Source: Omphalotus guepiniiformis (Eukaryota > Basidiomycota > Agaricomycetes > Agaricales > Omphalotaceae). From it: DNA of 64,000 nucleotides. The stretch spans positions 682,001 to 746,000 of the forward strand of contig JAQOOI010000078.1 of the NCBI GenBank assembly GCA_028554645.1, given 5' to 3'. Under the pieces are notes generated by a model. The model saw nothing but the letters and a program-made list of their open reading frames with translations, was not told the origin of the DNA and searched no databases. This document shows, in pieces, positions 33,178 to 43,434 of the stretch. The first letter of the stretch is position 1. Each line of letters opens with the position of its first letter. The translations under genes and the position numbers were made by a program.

Positions 33178-34555
33178 TGATGAGAATGAAACGGGGAAAT
33201 GAACTGCTAAAGGGCTAATGAACAAAAACCCCAAAAACAACCAAAACAACCAAGTCACTCGAAAGGTGCGAGTCTGAGGGGGCGTTGTCGAAGGTTCCGC
33301 ATGACCAAACTTATGGCTTCTTTATTAGAACTTTATATCTTTATCACAAGAACTTTATAGCTGAGCTTTTAAAATGCACTAAGGCAAAAAGTAGCACAAG
33401 ACGGTTTTGAACAAGACAGGTGTTCACTGCACAATCACAACCAATTGACCACAAGATCAAACAACCAATTCCAATAACACAACCAGTTCAATTCAACCAA
33501 CAATGATCTTTATAAAATATCGCAATAAACACCGGACTATAAACAGACCAGGGCAACTTTATGTTTTTGGTAGGATTTCCCTTCACAGGCACAATTCACA
33601 TTATAAAGACGATCCCCAGTGACCCTGTGACTCTATGGTACTCTCCTGGATTTTCTCTCTCCAAGTTACTGCCCTTTTATACATACTACCAGTCCAAAAT
33701 TAATAAAAACGGAAATTATAGCTAAACTGTTCTGCTTTATATATATACCTATATTCGTGTATGTAGGTTGTAAGTATCTGTGTCAAGTATGTCCATTATT
33801 ACTTGTATAGATCTATTTTATGAGGCAAAACCTCAAAAATGCGTTTTAATTCCATTATTTTTATTATAGGCAATATTCAGCCCCTTTATTTCATTTTTAC
33901 AGATTTCCTTGACATTTCTCGGGCATCCGGGTTCCATAGGATTAATCACCTGATAGAAATTATACCCCTCAAAGTATCACATTGTTTCGTTAAAGGAACT
34001 CCTTCAATTCAATAATATTCCGAGAAATTTTACTGATCGAGTTTTTACACCTCCTAACCGGTTTCTTGTCAAGCAATTTTCACCGGACAATTAATCGAAG
34101 CAAATTTCCTCGATCAACTTTTGTTCCTGGCGATTAATTAAGGAGTAAATACCCCAAAACTATTCTAGATCCATTATTTCGACTCTATTTCGCGTTCCAT
34201 CCATTTTTAGTTTCTGCCGGGTTTTTATTCTTTATTGACCGGAGGAAGATGTTCCCCTAATAATTATATGATGCAATTGACGTTGTGATGTCAGAGTTCT
34301 CTTTACGAGATTGGGTGAGTCTGATTCAACAGTGGATGGCTTTTGAACAATTCTCTACATCACAACTGTACTGACTAGCCTAGAACCTTGATACACATGT
34401 TGTACCGTAGGTAATAGAACATGCTTTATTACTCAAATCACAACACATTTTGATTGACAAGGCGGGCACCTTTCAACCCTCTAATACCTCACTGCAAATG
34501 CCTAAAATGATTAATCACCTGGCTTTTAATGCAGGTGCCGAAAATCGGTGCATCA
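33178..34555 (-). repeat. LTR (5' LTR in element sense)
   Basis: 1378 bp, starting TGATGCACC and ending CATCA on the element strand. TATA-like TATATATAAAG at 33735-33745 should drive the element's transcript. Confidence 0.95.
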
Positions 34556-35773
34556 CCGGGTCTGAATTGTGCAAATCCCGCTTCCAAAGATGTCGCCAAT
34601 TGTTATAGCAGCACTACCAATCACAGATGACCTCAACGTTTTGGCTCTGCTCTCTAAGCACCAACAGGTGATCTCAGGCTTATTGAATGTCGGAATTCAT
34701 GTTGCATCATATTCTTGCGGTGGTACTGAGACTGAGTGTGCACTCCAATGTGCGTTCATCGACTCAGCAGACTCCCACATTACAGTCAAGATTCCTAGCC
34801 CACGCGATGGCTTCAATGCCCTCTCTATCCAGATTCCGGTGTTCTCAGGTCATCCAATTGCTATGATTCAGGACTCTAAACACACTCTCAAGACATTTCG
34901 CAGTAATCTCTTCTCAGGTGCTCGTTTATTGGTTCTTGGGAATCATGTAGCACTATACCAGCAAATCCGCGACATGGCCTTTGAGAACGATTCCCCCCTG
35001 TATCACCGTGATGTCGAAAAGCTCGATTGTCAAGACGACAATGCTGCTGCTCGTCTTTTCTCAGCACCCATGCTCCAGTTCCTTTCACAAAAGATTCAGG
35101 GCGAGCAGCGGAAGGACTTAGTTGGGGTTGCAGTTTATCTATTCGTGTTTGGGGAGCTTTGTGATGCGTACCAAAATTGTCGTCTCGAGCATTCAGAACG
35201 CATATTGCTTCTCCTTCGAGCACGCTACTTCATGGATACATGGAAACAGTTCATCGAAAGTCTTCCATGCTATACACAAACCCAGTACTTCTTGTCACGC
35301 GAAGCCGTTGACATTGTCCGCTTTCTAGTCAATGGCTTGCTTTCATTAATCATTATCCACCGTGACTATTATCCCGAAACTCCCCTCCTGCCCTGGCTAC
35401 ACTCAACTGAACCTTGCGAACATCTTTTTGGCCTTGCTCGGCAGATTGTGGCTGACTTCACGTTGCTCGACCTTGTCCAGATGATGCCGAAGATTGAAGT
35501 TCAGTTGCGAGAGGCATTGCTGCATGCACAATTGTCTGAGACCAAAGACAGTATGAAGGCTCATGCTTCTGGTTATCACCATACCTATACTAGTCTTCGT
35601 CATCTTGATCTCATGGCTTTGGGATCATATCCCTCTGACTCGGAGATTCACCGTATCTGCAGGCGAGCAGCGGATGAAGCTGAAAGTCTGTGGGCTTTTC
35701 TTGGTGTGTATCCACAAGATGATGTTTCGGACACTCAGATAGAAACTCAATCAACGGATGATGCCAAGAAGAC

Positions 35774-37545
35774 ACCTGCTGCAGTTATAAATATGTATCT
35801 TTGCCTGCTAATGACCAGTTGAGGAAGAATGCATACTCACTGTAGCTCTCCAGCCGGATATGCTACCAGCCTCACCAGCCTGTCATCACCAGCTCACCAG
35901 CCTAGGGTTGGGCGCTGGATTTCTCTCCTAGTCTGCCCCTCAGCTCTGCCAGCTCTCAAGATTCACCCGCTCACTCACTCACATGAATCCCACACCTATC
36001 ATCTAGTTCAGCTACCTGAGCCTGAGGTTATCATTGAGGATGAATATTTGAATGTCGAGTCAGGAGAATGCAATCGAGAAAGCGGCAATTTCAGACAAAT
36101 TGGGACAGTGACTCGGAGTGACTATATAGTGACTAGTGACCGGTGACGTCTTTCAGGTTCTTCCGCAATCACGTATACTTATCTAAATAATAGATGATAA
36201 TCGGGATTCGGAGGTCGGAGATCCTTCCAGTTTTCCTTATCTGTACTCTTTCGTACTACGTGTATTCTCGGTTCCCCTTTAGTATGTAATATGTAATATG
36301 TTGTGTACATATGTCATTCTAGGCCAACATATATTTTTATGTTATTAGAAACTGTATTGTGCCTCCAATTATGATCAGTTGCTTTGGACATCGAATTCAG
36401 AAAATTGTGACCTGAAATAATCATGTAGAACAAAATCCAGTGTGTAGGGTAAAAAAGGTAATTTCAACATATGATCTAACCCACAGAACTTGGCACGGCA
36501 TACTAGATTGAACAGAAGAAGTAAAGCTTACGATATACGGAATTGCCTTTTGTGTTCGTCACAATTGGCTGTGATGCATTGATTTTAATTTGTGACCCGA
36601 GTTTCACTGCCAAAGCTGCAATGGATAGTTAAATGTACCATTTGTGAATGAAAGAAAGCAATTATAGGATAACTCACAGTGGATACTTACTAGTCCTACT
36701 CAGTTGACTGTAGTACATCATGATACCGCCAGTTCTCATTTCTCGTGATACTTACTCCATGATGTACTACTAAGACAATTGCTGCACCTATGAAATTGAA
36801 GCATATGTTGAAGCTCACAGTGTAATTACCTTGGCAGACAAGAGAAAACAATTTATACTGGCATATAGAAAGGGCAAACTGTGTGAAGGAAAAGGTCAAA
36901 CAATTAAAAGGTCAGACAATTAAAAGGTCAGACAACAAAAGGTCAGACACACTCGAAATACCCGGGACCGGCTACTGGTATGACCGGTATGACCGGCTAG
37001 CATCAGCCGAGAGGTCGGCAAATGCCGAGGCGTGATATTTCTTGTCAACCCTGTCCTGATACGCCTCGATCTGAGGATTTGTGTCACACTGCTGGTAATT
37101 TCCACAGCTTTTTCCCCCCTAATTATTGACCTGGATGAGGACAAGCCTGGGACAAGCGAGGGGAAGAAGCCTGTCGGGTTGGGCGAGCGTGAGAACTATC
37201 AGACCAATAAGGTATGCACGGCAGATGCCAGACCTGATGTCATCCCGGAAATTGCTTATCTTAGGTTATCTACTGTATTCCGTGCCGATTCTCGTAACGA
37301 CATTATGTTTATCTAGATATTGGTTTTATCTGTTATCCGGTGCTAGCGCTCAATGGGCCGCGGGAGTGTCACGGTTGGCATGATACGTGCGGATCAAGTT
37401 GTGGTTGAGTATTACGACTAGCAGTGCTGGTTGAGTGCTGGTGAGGACTGACCTCCACAGTAGACTGGTCAGCACCACATTAGATGCATTCTTCATTGGC
37501 TGGAGCTCTCCACATATATATGTATAATTATAACAGTATTGCCTG
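35774..37545. mobile_element. non-autonomous hAT-like DNA element, complete copy
   Basis: 1772 bp inserted in the coding region above. AAGAAGAC occurs at both borders (35766-35773 and 37546-37553), an 8-bp target duplication as made by hAT transposases. Ends are imperfect inverted repeats: left CACCTGCTGCAGTTATAA, right (reversed) CAGGCAATACTGTTATAA. No transposase frame is present. A second copy begins at 62939. Inside are a 16-bp tandem repeat and a 13-bp hairpin (36710-36722 with 36758-36770). If the element begins one base earlier the duplication is 7 bp. Confidence 0.75.
36890..36950. repeat. ~16-bp tandem repeat inside the hAT-like element
   Basis: Four head-to-tail units of AAAAGGTCAGACAATT with small changes; the next bases show a TGACCGGTA short repeat. 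Confidence 0.8.
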
Positions 37546-38845
37546 AAGAAGACTGGAGAGGATTACTTGTTTGATTTCGACGAAGATTTCGATATGGAGA
37601 TGGAGGAACTACAGTATCTCATTCATCTAAATGAGACGAGTCGCCACTCTCTTACTTTTCAACAGCAAGACCGCCTGGATGAATTGTCAAATGCCTCGGT
37701 GGCTGTACTAATCGATGATCAAGTCAAGATGTGAGTACTCCGTTGTTTTGTACTGGTATATATATAACTTCTTGAACAGCTTTTCTCTCCCAGAGATCGA
37801 TGACGAGATGTACGAAGACTTTCTCGCGCAAGATCGCCAAGCTCTGGAGGAGCTCATAGAAATGGGTCAGGAAATTCCAAAGAACATCGAGAACGTTGAG
37901 TCCACTACAACTAGTAGCGGTGACTTACCGTTGGAAGTGGTTTCTATTGATAGCCTGGTTGCTTTGCGAGAGAAGCATCAGACCTTTCATGCTGCAAATG
38001 CCATTCGAACTCACGGTAAGGAAAACTTAACGAACAGTGACAGTACCGGCGATGGATCAACGTCGATTCGCAAGGCCATTATTCACTGCTTCTACAACAA
38101 GCTCAAACGAGGGCAGGATCAAGGGGTCACCACAGGCGACGGACGTAGTGTTCGCTGGACTGCCAACAGTGCCAGTACCAGTGGGAATACGGCTAACGCA
38201 GCTGTGGTTGCGAATCGAACTGCTACGGAGGTAATATTGATCAATCATATTGTCAAAGGATGGAACTGAAACATTTCGTTGATAGGCTGCTTCAAAACGG
38301 CGGAAAATTTTCTCATCCCATAGCATTCCTCACTTCAACAATTGTGTTGACTCAGCGCAAGTTTCATCTGTGCACCCCCTTCATCTTGATGACTATGGCC
38401 TTGTCTGGACAGAGCGAGGGATTTTTCTTGGCAAAGGTGTGCATACATTTTTGAGGATATTTTCCTATGTTCTGATTAGCCAATTCAAGTCGTTACAATG
38501 TACACAAAAGGTGGAGGTAAACACGGAAAGCATGCAGCAATAATTTTGGTGGACAACATATCCACACTATCATATCTAGGTGTCCAGCTTTTCCAATATG
38601 CGCACCAAGGACTTTTCAAATCCATTCCGTCTTTCACCACTCCTCACCAAGTCCATGCATTTGCCTTCATCAATCCTCATGCATTCCTTACGAGGGTTCA
38701 CGATATCCGCCAGGATCATTTAGGCCCGTGTATGTGGAAGACAGATGAACAGGAGATATTCAAAGATCTTAAACATGCGCATTCATTGTTGGAAAAGGTC
38801 ATGAAGGACTTCAGGAAGCGTACTAAAAGAACTGATGACGTGTAA

Positions 38846-39636
38846 GGGTCTGAAGGCCAGGTTGAGGTGGTTTCTTAGTACATATACACGTAACACTAAT
38901 AACCTTCCAAAAGCTATCTTACGTATATCAAGGGTGTTTGAAGCATTTGTGAGAGCTAGAAAGGCTGCTGAGCGTACCAGGCGAATTTTGGGGCTACTAC
39001 ATGTGGCTGTATCCCAGTTCGGACATGGACAGCCCCAAACGAGCGAAAATTGGTCCAGACACCAACGACGTCTGAGGGGTCTTTTGGGAAACGGCCTCCC
39101 CTCCCATTATCCGGGGTCCTGGGCTTGCCCAAGCCTTTGAACGCCTCCAGTTCTTTGCTTCCCCACACATTGCCCCGCTCTTGCGCACATGCTCAATTCG
39201 GTTTCAACGGTGGCCTGATCCCGAGTTTGTACCAATTCTGGACGTGTTCTATCTCTCAGAATCTTTCTTTATTTCAGAACCTACAGACATTGTTCTTCTA
39301 CAGTGTCCTCATCACTGCAGAGCGAGCAAGATACGTACCGAGGCACTCTCCATATCAAATTCCCACGGCCGCCAGCAACAAACCGTTTCGGTGAGCTCGT
39401 AAGACTTCCTCTAGAACAGCTAAGGTTGGTCTTTCATATATTTTTCAAAATCAGGTGACGTTGTATTCACCGTGAATCTTGTAGTTAACATCTCATCACT
39501 AATAGCTTGAGACGATTCATTCAACCACGACGACTTTTGTGGCAACAAACAACTTCGATCTCTCGCTCTCACTTTCGCAATTCACTCTCTTGTCGCAAAC
39601 AACTCTCTTCTCGCACACCCTTCACACTTTACGGAG
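38846..39636. other. intergenic, no gene seen
   Basis: About 790 bases with short frames only. The last ~150 bases show Ser/Arg-rich frames upstream of the GIY-YIG gene start and might be its 5' UTR. Confidence 0.4.
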
Positions 39637-40080
39637 ATGATAGCGGACAGACCGGGATACCTCTACGTGTTCCATATCGTCGGCACCGATCACTACAAAA
39701 TAGGTCACACGACCAACCTCCGACGACGTAAACGAGAGTGGGCTGCACAGTGTAGAGGGCAACAACAGCATTGGTGCCTCACGGTACCTGTACGAGAATA
39801 CATTCGAGCCGGTAAGTTCGTTTTTTTTTGCTGGTTGTCACTCATTCCTTCTTTGCTGTTCAGAAAAACTCTGCCACGCCATGCTGGAAACGTTATGCGT
39901 ACGACGCCCGCGAGATACTTGTATTCATTGTGCGTATTTCGTTCGTGTTGTTGTGTGATTCCTCGTAACAGGTTCATAGGCCATCGACGACATTGCGAGC
40001 TTTTCGAGTTTCAGGGAACTCCGGACGTAGTAATTTCGAACATCGTTGCTCCGGTCTTTGTATTCATTTCTTTGCTGTGA
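39637..40080 (+). CDS. GIY-YIG-like nuclease-domain protein (T5orf172/DUF1766 type)
   Basis: Three exons (39637-39811, 39864-39933, 39972-40080) give 117 residues. The start RPGYLYVFHIVGTDHYKIGH holds the GYLYVF...YKIG version of the GIY-YIG core, followed by the Arg helix TTNLRRRKREW. The second part has CIHC across intron 2 and HRRHCELFEF, where the late Glu matches the metal-site Glu of the fold. Proteins like this are common and repeat-associated in mushroom genomes; nuclease activity has not been shown to my knowledge. It is short, consisting of the domain alone. Immediately downstream is a coding-strand minisatellite. Confidence 0.7.
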   Translation: MIADRPGYLYVFHIVGTDHYKIGHTTNLRRRKREWAAQCRGQQQHWCLTVPVREYIRAGKFVFFCWLSLIPSLLFRKTLPRHAGNVMRTTPARYLYSLCVFRSCCCVIPRNRFIGHRRHCELFEFQGTPDVVISNIVAPVFVFISLL

Positions 40081-40208
40081 TTGGAAGGTAAGTTTTATTT
40101 TATTTTGTGTTCATCTAATCTGACCTGCGTCTGAAAGAATCATTGATTGTACTTGTACAATACCCGCGTACGATATGTTTATTTTGTTTTTTCTTTTGTT
40201 AGTATAAA

Positions 40209-40545
40209 GCCGAGTTCGTTGAGTTCAAAAGCCTCAAGTTCAATTCAAAAACCTCGAGTTCCATTCAAAAACCGGCGAGTTCAATTCAACAAAAACCGGC
40301 GAGTTCAATTCAAAACCTTCAAGTTCAATTCAAAAGTCGTTGAGTTCAAAACCTTCAAGTTCAATTCAAAAGTCGTCGAGTTCAAATGTTTCGAGTGCAA
40401 GTTCATTTCCAGGCCAAAATGCTCAAGTTCAAATCCACTGAACGCAAGTTCAATACATTCCTCAAGTTCAAATCCCAACGGCGAGTTCATTGAATCACGA
40501 CCGAGTTCAAACCAAGTTCATTTCTACACGACGGGAGTTCAAACG
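40209..40545. repeat. degenerate GAGTTCAA-type minisatellite
   Basis: Repeated blocks of GAGTTCAATTCAAAA(A)CC and close variants for ~340 bases, including AAGTTCAATTCAAAAGTCGT twice. Translated in one frame it gives Lys/Phe/Ser repeats, but there is no start context or end of a gene. Confidence 0.8.
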
Positions 40546-40557
40546 GGTGCATATTAA

Positions 40558-41496
40558 TATTAACTGTACTGTACATTCCGTTGTAATGTATTTACAATGA
40601 ATATAATGATTTGTCATTGAACTTCACCCAGGTTGATATTCGGTCATCACTGCCAAGTTCTGATTTTAACTAGTTATTTTACGGACCACCGAGTACTTTG
40701 CGGAATTCACGACGCCTATCTCTCCTCCCCTCAAATCATGATGATCGATCCCTCCGAAAGGATGTCTTCAAAGGAAGAGGCAAGGTGTCAATACAATTAG
40801 GTGTGCATGTTGTCTTTTTGTTATCCTTGTTTATCACATTTATCCTGTCTTACTCATTCAAGAACCTATATCTAATTTCCGCTGTTCTATCATTCAACAT
40901 CACCTACCACAATCCATACTTGGCACGCACCTGATGTCGCCTCTCTTGCCGTTTTATAGATTGAAAGATGCTTTCGACGAAGGTGAATAGGTCGGACAGA
41001 GAAGAGCAAGTTCCGTGCCGCAGTTATGCGTTTTCGACCCTCGTTGCCCCGTCCAAATGGTAGGTGCGCTGATGCCTCTCACTTGGATCCACTGATGAAA
41101 CTTTCTTCTAGCGCATTGTACAAGCATATGATCATGATCAAGGCGAACAGAATGGCTAGGACTACTGGTGAATGATTATGGTACTCGAAATCCCTGAATG
41201 GATTCAGACAGGGTTCATACTTCAATGAATTACTGACTCACAGAGACACGTTCATGCTCACATCCTCATACGTGGTACTGCCAATGAATCTTAGAGTTGA
41301 AACTTTCAGTCTGCAGGACCCCAGATCCCAGAGGTGAATCAAGGCGAAGGTTCAGTGGCGTCGTCAGTGTCTCGTAGAGTTGCTCATACTCGGGCTTGGA
41401 TTCTCTGGTTCACAACATTTAGCATGGAGGATATAAAGAGCAGTGCACAACCGCATACGTATACCAAACCATACGGCACCACGCCAAAAGTCAACA
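40558..41496. other. intergenic before G6PD copy 2
   Basis: No supportable gene in ~940 bases; a 78-codon frame at 40698-40934 with a hydrophobic segment has no recognised relative. Confidence 0.4.
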
Positions 41497-43434
41497 ATGA
41501 AAGTCCTGACGCAAATTACAGACAGTGCCATTATTCTCAGTAAGCATCTATCAACACCTGAGTGAAAGATTGAGACTCAACCGCCTTTGTCCAGTCGCTG
41601 GTGCATCCGGCGATCTTGCGAAGAAATTCGTCAGTCATTCATCTTCATGATGCTACAACGTTCGTACTAACATGCTGCTGTATAGCTTTACCCTGCTCTC
41701 TTCACCCTCTTTCGCCGAAACCTCCTTCCGCCTCATACCTACATTGTCGGCTACGCCCGTTCCAAGATTGAGCATGATACCTTCGTCGCTCAAGTAACCT
41801 CCAATATCCACGACCCAGGCGATGACCTGAGCTTTGCCTCAGATCTGGAGAACTACAAGGCTCTCCTATCCTACCAGGCTGGAAGCTATGACGACTCCTC
41901 CGCCTTTACTGAACTTAACAATTATCTCTCCTCCCTCGAAGCAAAATGTACTCCCATTTACAAAGCGAACAGAATCTTCTACCTTGCGCTCCCTTCGACC
42001 GTCTTCATCTCTGTGTCTCAGAATTTAAAGGAATACGTTTATTCCTCTGAAGGTATCAACCGACTTGTAGTGGAGAAGCCGATTGGGAGCGATCTCGACT
42101 CAGCGCTCGAGCTCGTCAAGGGCATCGCGCAGTTTTGGTCTGAGGATGAGACGTTCAGGATCGATCACTACCTCGGCCAGGAAATTGTGAGGAATCTCAT
42201 CCCTTTGAGGTTTGCGAACAGCCTTCCCAGTGCGTTTTGGGATGCAGAAAGAGTGAGCAATGTGCAAATTACATTGAATGAGAGTTTCGGGACGGAGGGT
42301 AGGGGTGGATATTTTGATACAGCAGGTATTATAAGAGACGTCATTCAGAATCGTGAGTTCTCCATATCTATCTTCTGCACGTACTGGCATGTATGACATG
42401 GATAGACCTGTGCCAGGTGCTCACTGTTCTGACCATGGAACGTCCGGTTTCATTGGATCCTGCGGATATCATTGATGAAAAGGTAAGTCATAGGTGCTGC
42501 CGATTGTCTATTGTTTTGTTGGTTATACGTCTGACGGGCTATTGAAAGGTCAAACTTCTTCGATCTATTCCACCCATCTCCCGCGAGGACGTGTTGCTTG
42601 GTCAATACATAGGCTACACTGATGATCCCGAGGTTGCAGAGACTTCAACAACGGCTACCTACGCTGCTAACGTACTATGGGTCAACAACCCGCGATGGGA
42701 GGGTGTTCCCTTCATTCTCAAAGCCGGAAAAGGTTCGTTCTGCTCTGCTCCTCCCACACTCATCTTTCCTCGTAACTCATTGCTGGGTACCTTCAACACA
42801 GCTCTCAACGAAGACAACGTCGAAATTCGTATGCAGTTTAAAGATGCGAACAAAGGCCTCTACGACTTCATCGGGGAACTTGCACGCGATGAGCTCATCA
42901 TGCGTCTTGAGCCGGGTCAGGCTATATCGCTCAAGCTCAACATCAAGCCGCCAGGATTCGAGGAGGGAGTTATTACTACGGAGCTAAAACTGAATTATCA
43001 AGAGACGTTCCCGACATCGTTCGTCCCTGATCCTTACGAAGTGCTGCTGTTGGATGTGATCAAAGGTGATCATTCGACGTTTGTGAGGGATGATGAACTT
43101 GAGGCTGCTTGGAAGGTGGGTAGTACCATAATCCATATTGTCGACCCGTGGCTAATCGAGTATGATCTTGTGATTGACAATGAAGATCTTCACGCCTATT
43201 CTTCATTGGATAGATGGGCTAGATGGTACCCAGAAACCAGTTCCTACTAAATATGCACGCGGTTCGAAGGACCTGACGGGCTTGACGTGTTCTTGGCGAA
43301 ATATGACTACAGGCCTGCGTCGGCGTAGGGTGGTTGATTTTGGTCGCGCAAATGTAATAATACCTTGTACATGTACTTTCAAGTTGATTGAAAAAAAACA
43401 CATGGCTTGCTCTACGAACTGGTATTACTTGTGA
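41497..43434 (+). CDS. glucose-6-phosphate dehydrogenase homologue, copy 2, frameshifted near the C-terminus
   Basis: Exons 41497-41539, 41595-41629, 41686-42352, 42406-42482, 42549-42732, 42802-43115 and 43186-43434 match copy 1 in number and phase. The start ATG opens MKVLTQITDSAIIL. Motifs: GASGDLAKKF, EKPIG, RIDHYLGQE (Gln instead of the usual Lys), IRDVIQNHLCQVL. In the last exon, after ARGSK, one G is missing relative to copy 1: the expected GPDGLDVFLAKYDY reading is in another frame, and the frame used instead runs on to a stop at 43434 with an unrelated Arg-rich tail. Only the last ~20 residues are affected. Either a real mutation or a sequence error. Confidence 0.8.

Larger units (their letters stand above)
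19842..34555 (-). mobile_element. Ty3/gypsy LTR retrotransposon, ~14.7 kb, near-intact, with two antisense passenger genes
   Basis: Two 1378-bp direct repeats flank an internal region. On the minus strand the order is LTR, primer-binding site, Gag, protease, reverse transcriptase-RNase H-integrase, then a ~4.6-kb region holding two spliced genes on the other strand, a polypurine tract and the second LTR. RT before integrase places it in Ty3/gypsy (Metaviridae). LTRs end in TGATG/CATCA inverted repeats; the outer base of the left LTR reads C where T is expected. I count only about four differences between LTRs, all transitions, so insertion is recent. No target-site duplication is visible: left flank TGCGG, right flank CCGGG. 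Confidence 0.95.
34590..38845 (+). pseudogene. uncharacterised mushroom repeat-family gene, interrupted by a DNA element and abutting an LTR
   Basis: Coding pieces are 34590-35773, 37546-37731, 37782-38235, about 38285-38437 and about 38490-38845. Landmarks: WLHSTEPCEHLFGLARQIV near the middle, KIFSLPEIDDEMYEDFLAQD across an intron, LREKHQTFHAANAIRTHG, SSVHPLHLDDYGLVWTERG and VTMYTKGGGKHGKHA. I recall this order from a protein family widespread in Agaricomycetes with no known function, probably transposon-related. The coding frame is continuous if the 1772-bp insertion at 35774-37545 and one target duplicate are ignored. The 5' end starts 35 bp beyond the LTR and a TGA blocks the frame just upstream, so the N-terminus is missing or lies behind a lost exon. 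Confidence 0.65.

Noticed and set aside
35829..36146. 105-codon frame at the start of the hAT-like element
   Set aside because: Pro/Ser/His-rich from TCACCAGCC repeats; broken in the second element copy.
40147..40557. 136-codon Lys/Phe-rich frame over the GAGTTCAA repeats
   Set aside because: It follows the tandem repeat and has no start or splice support; best explained as a minisatellite.
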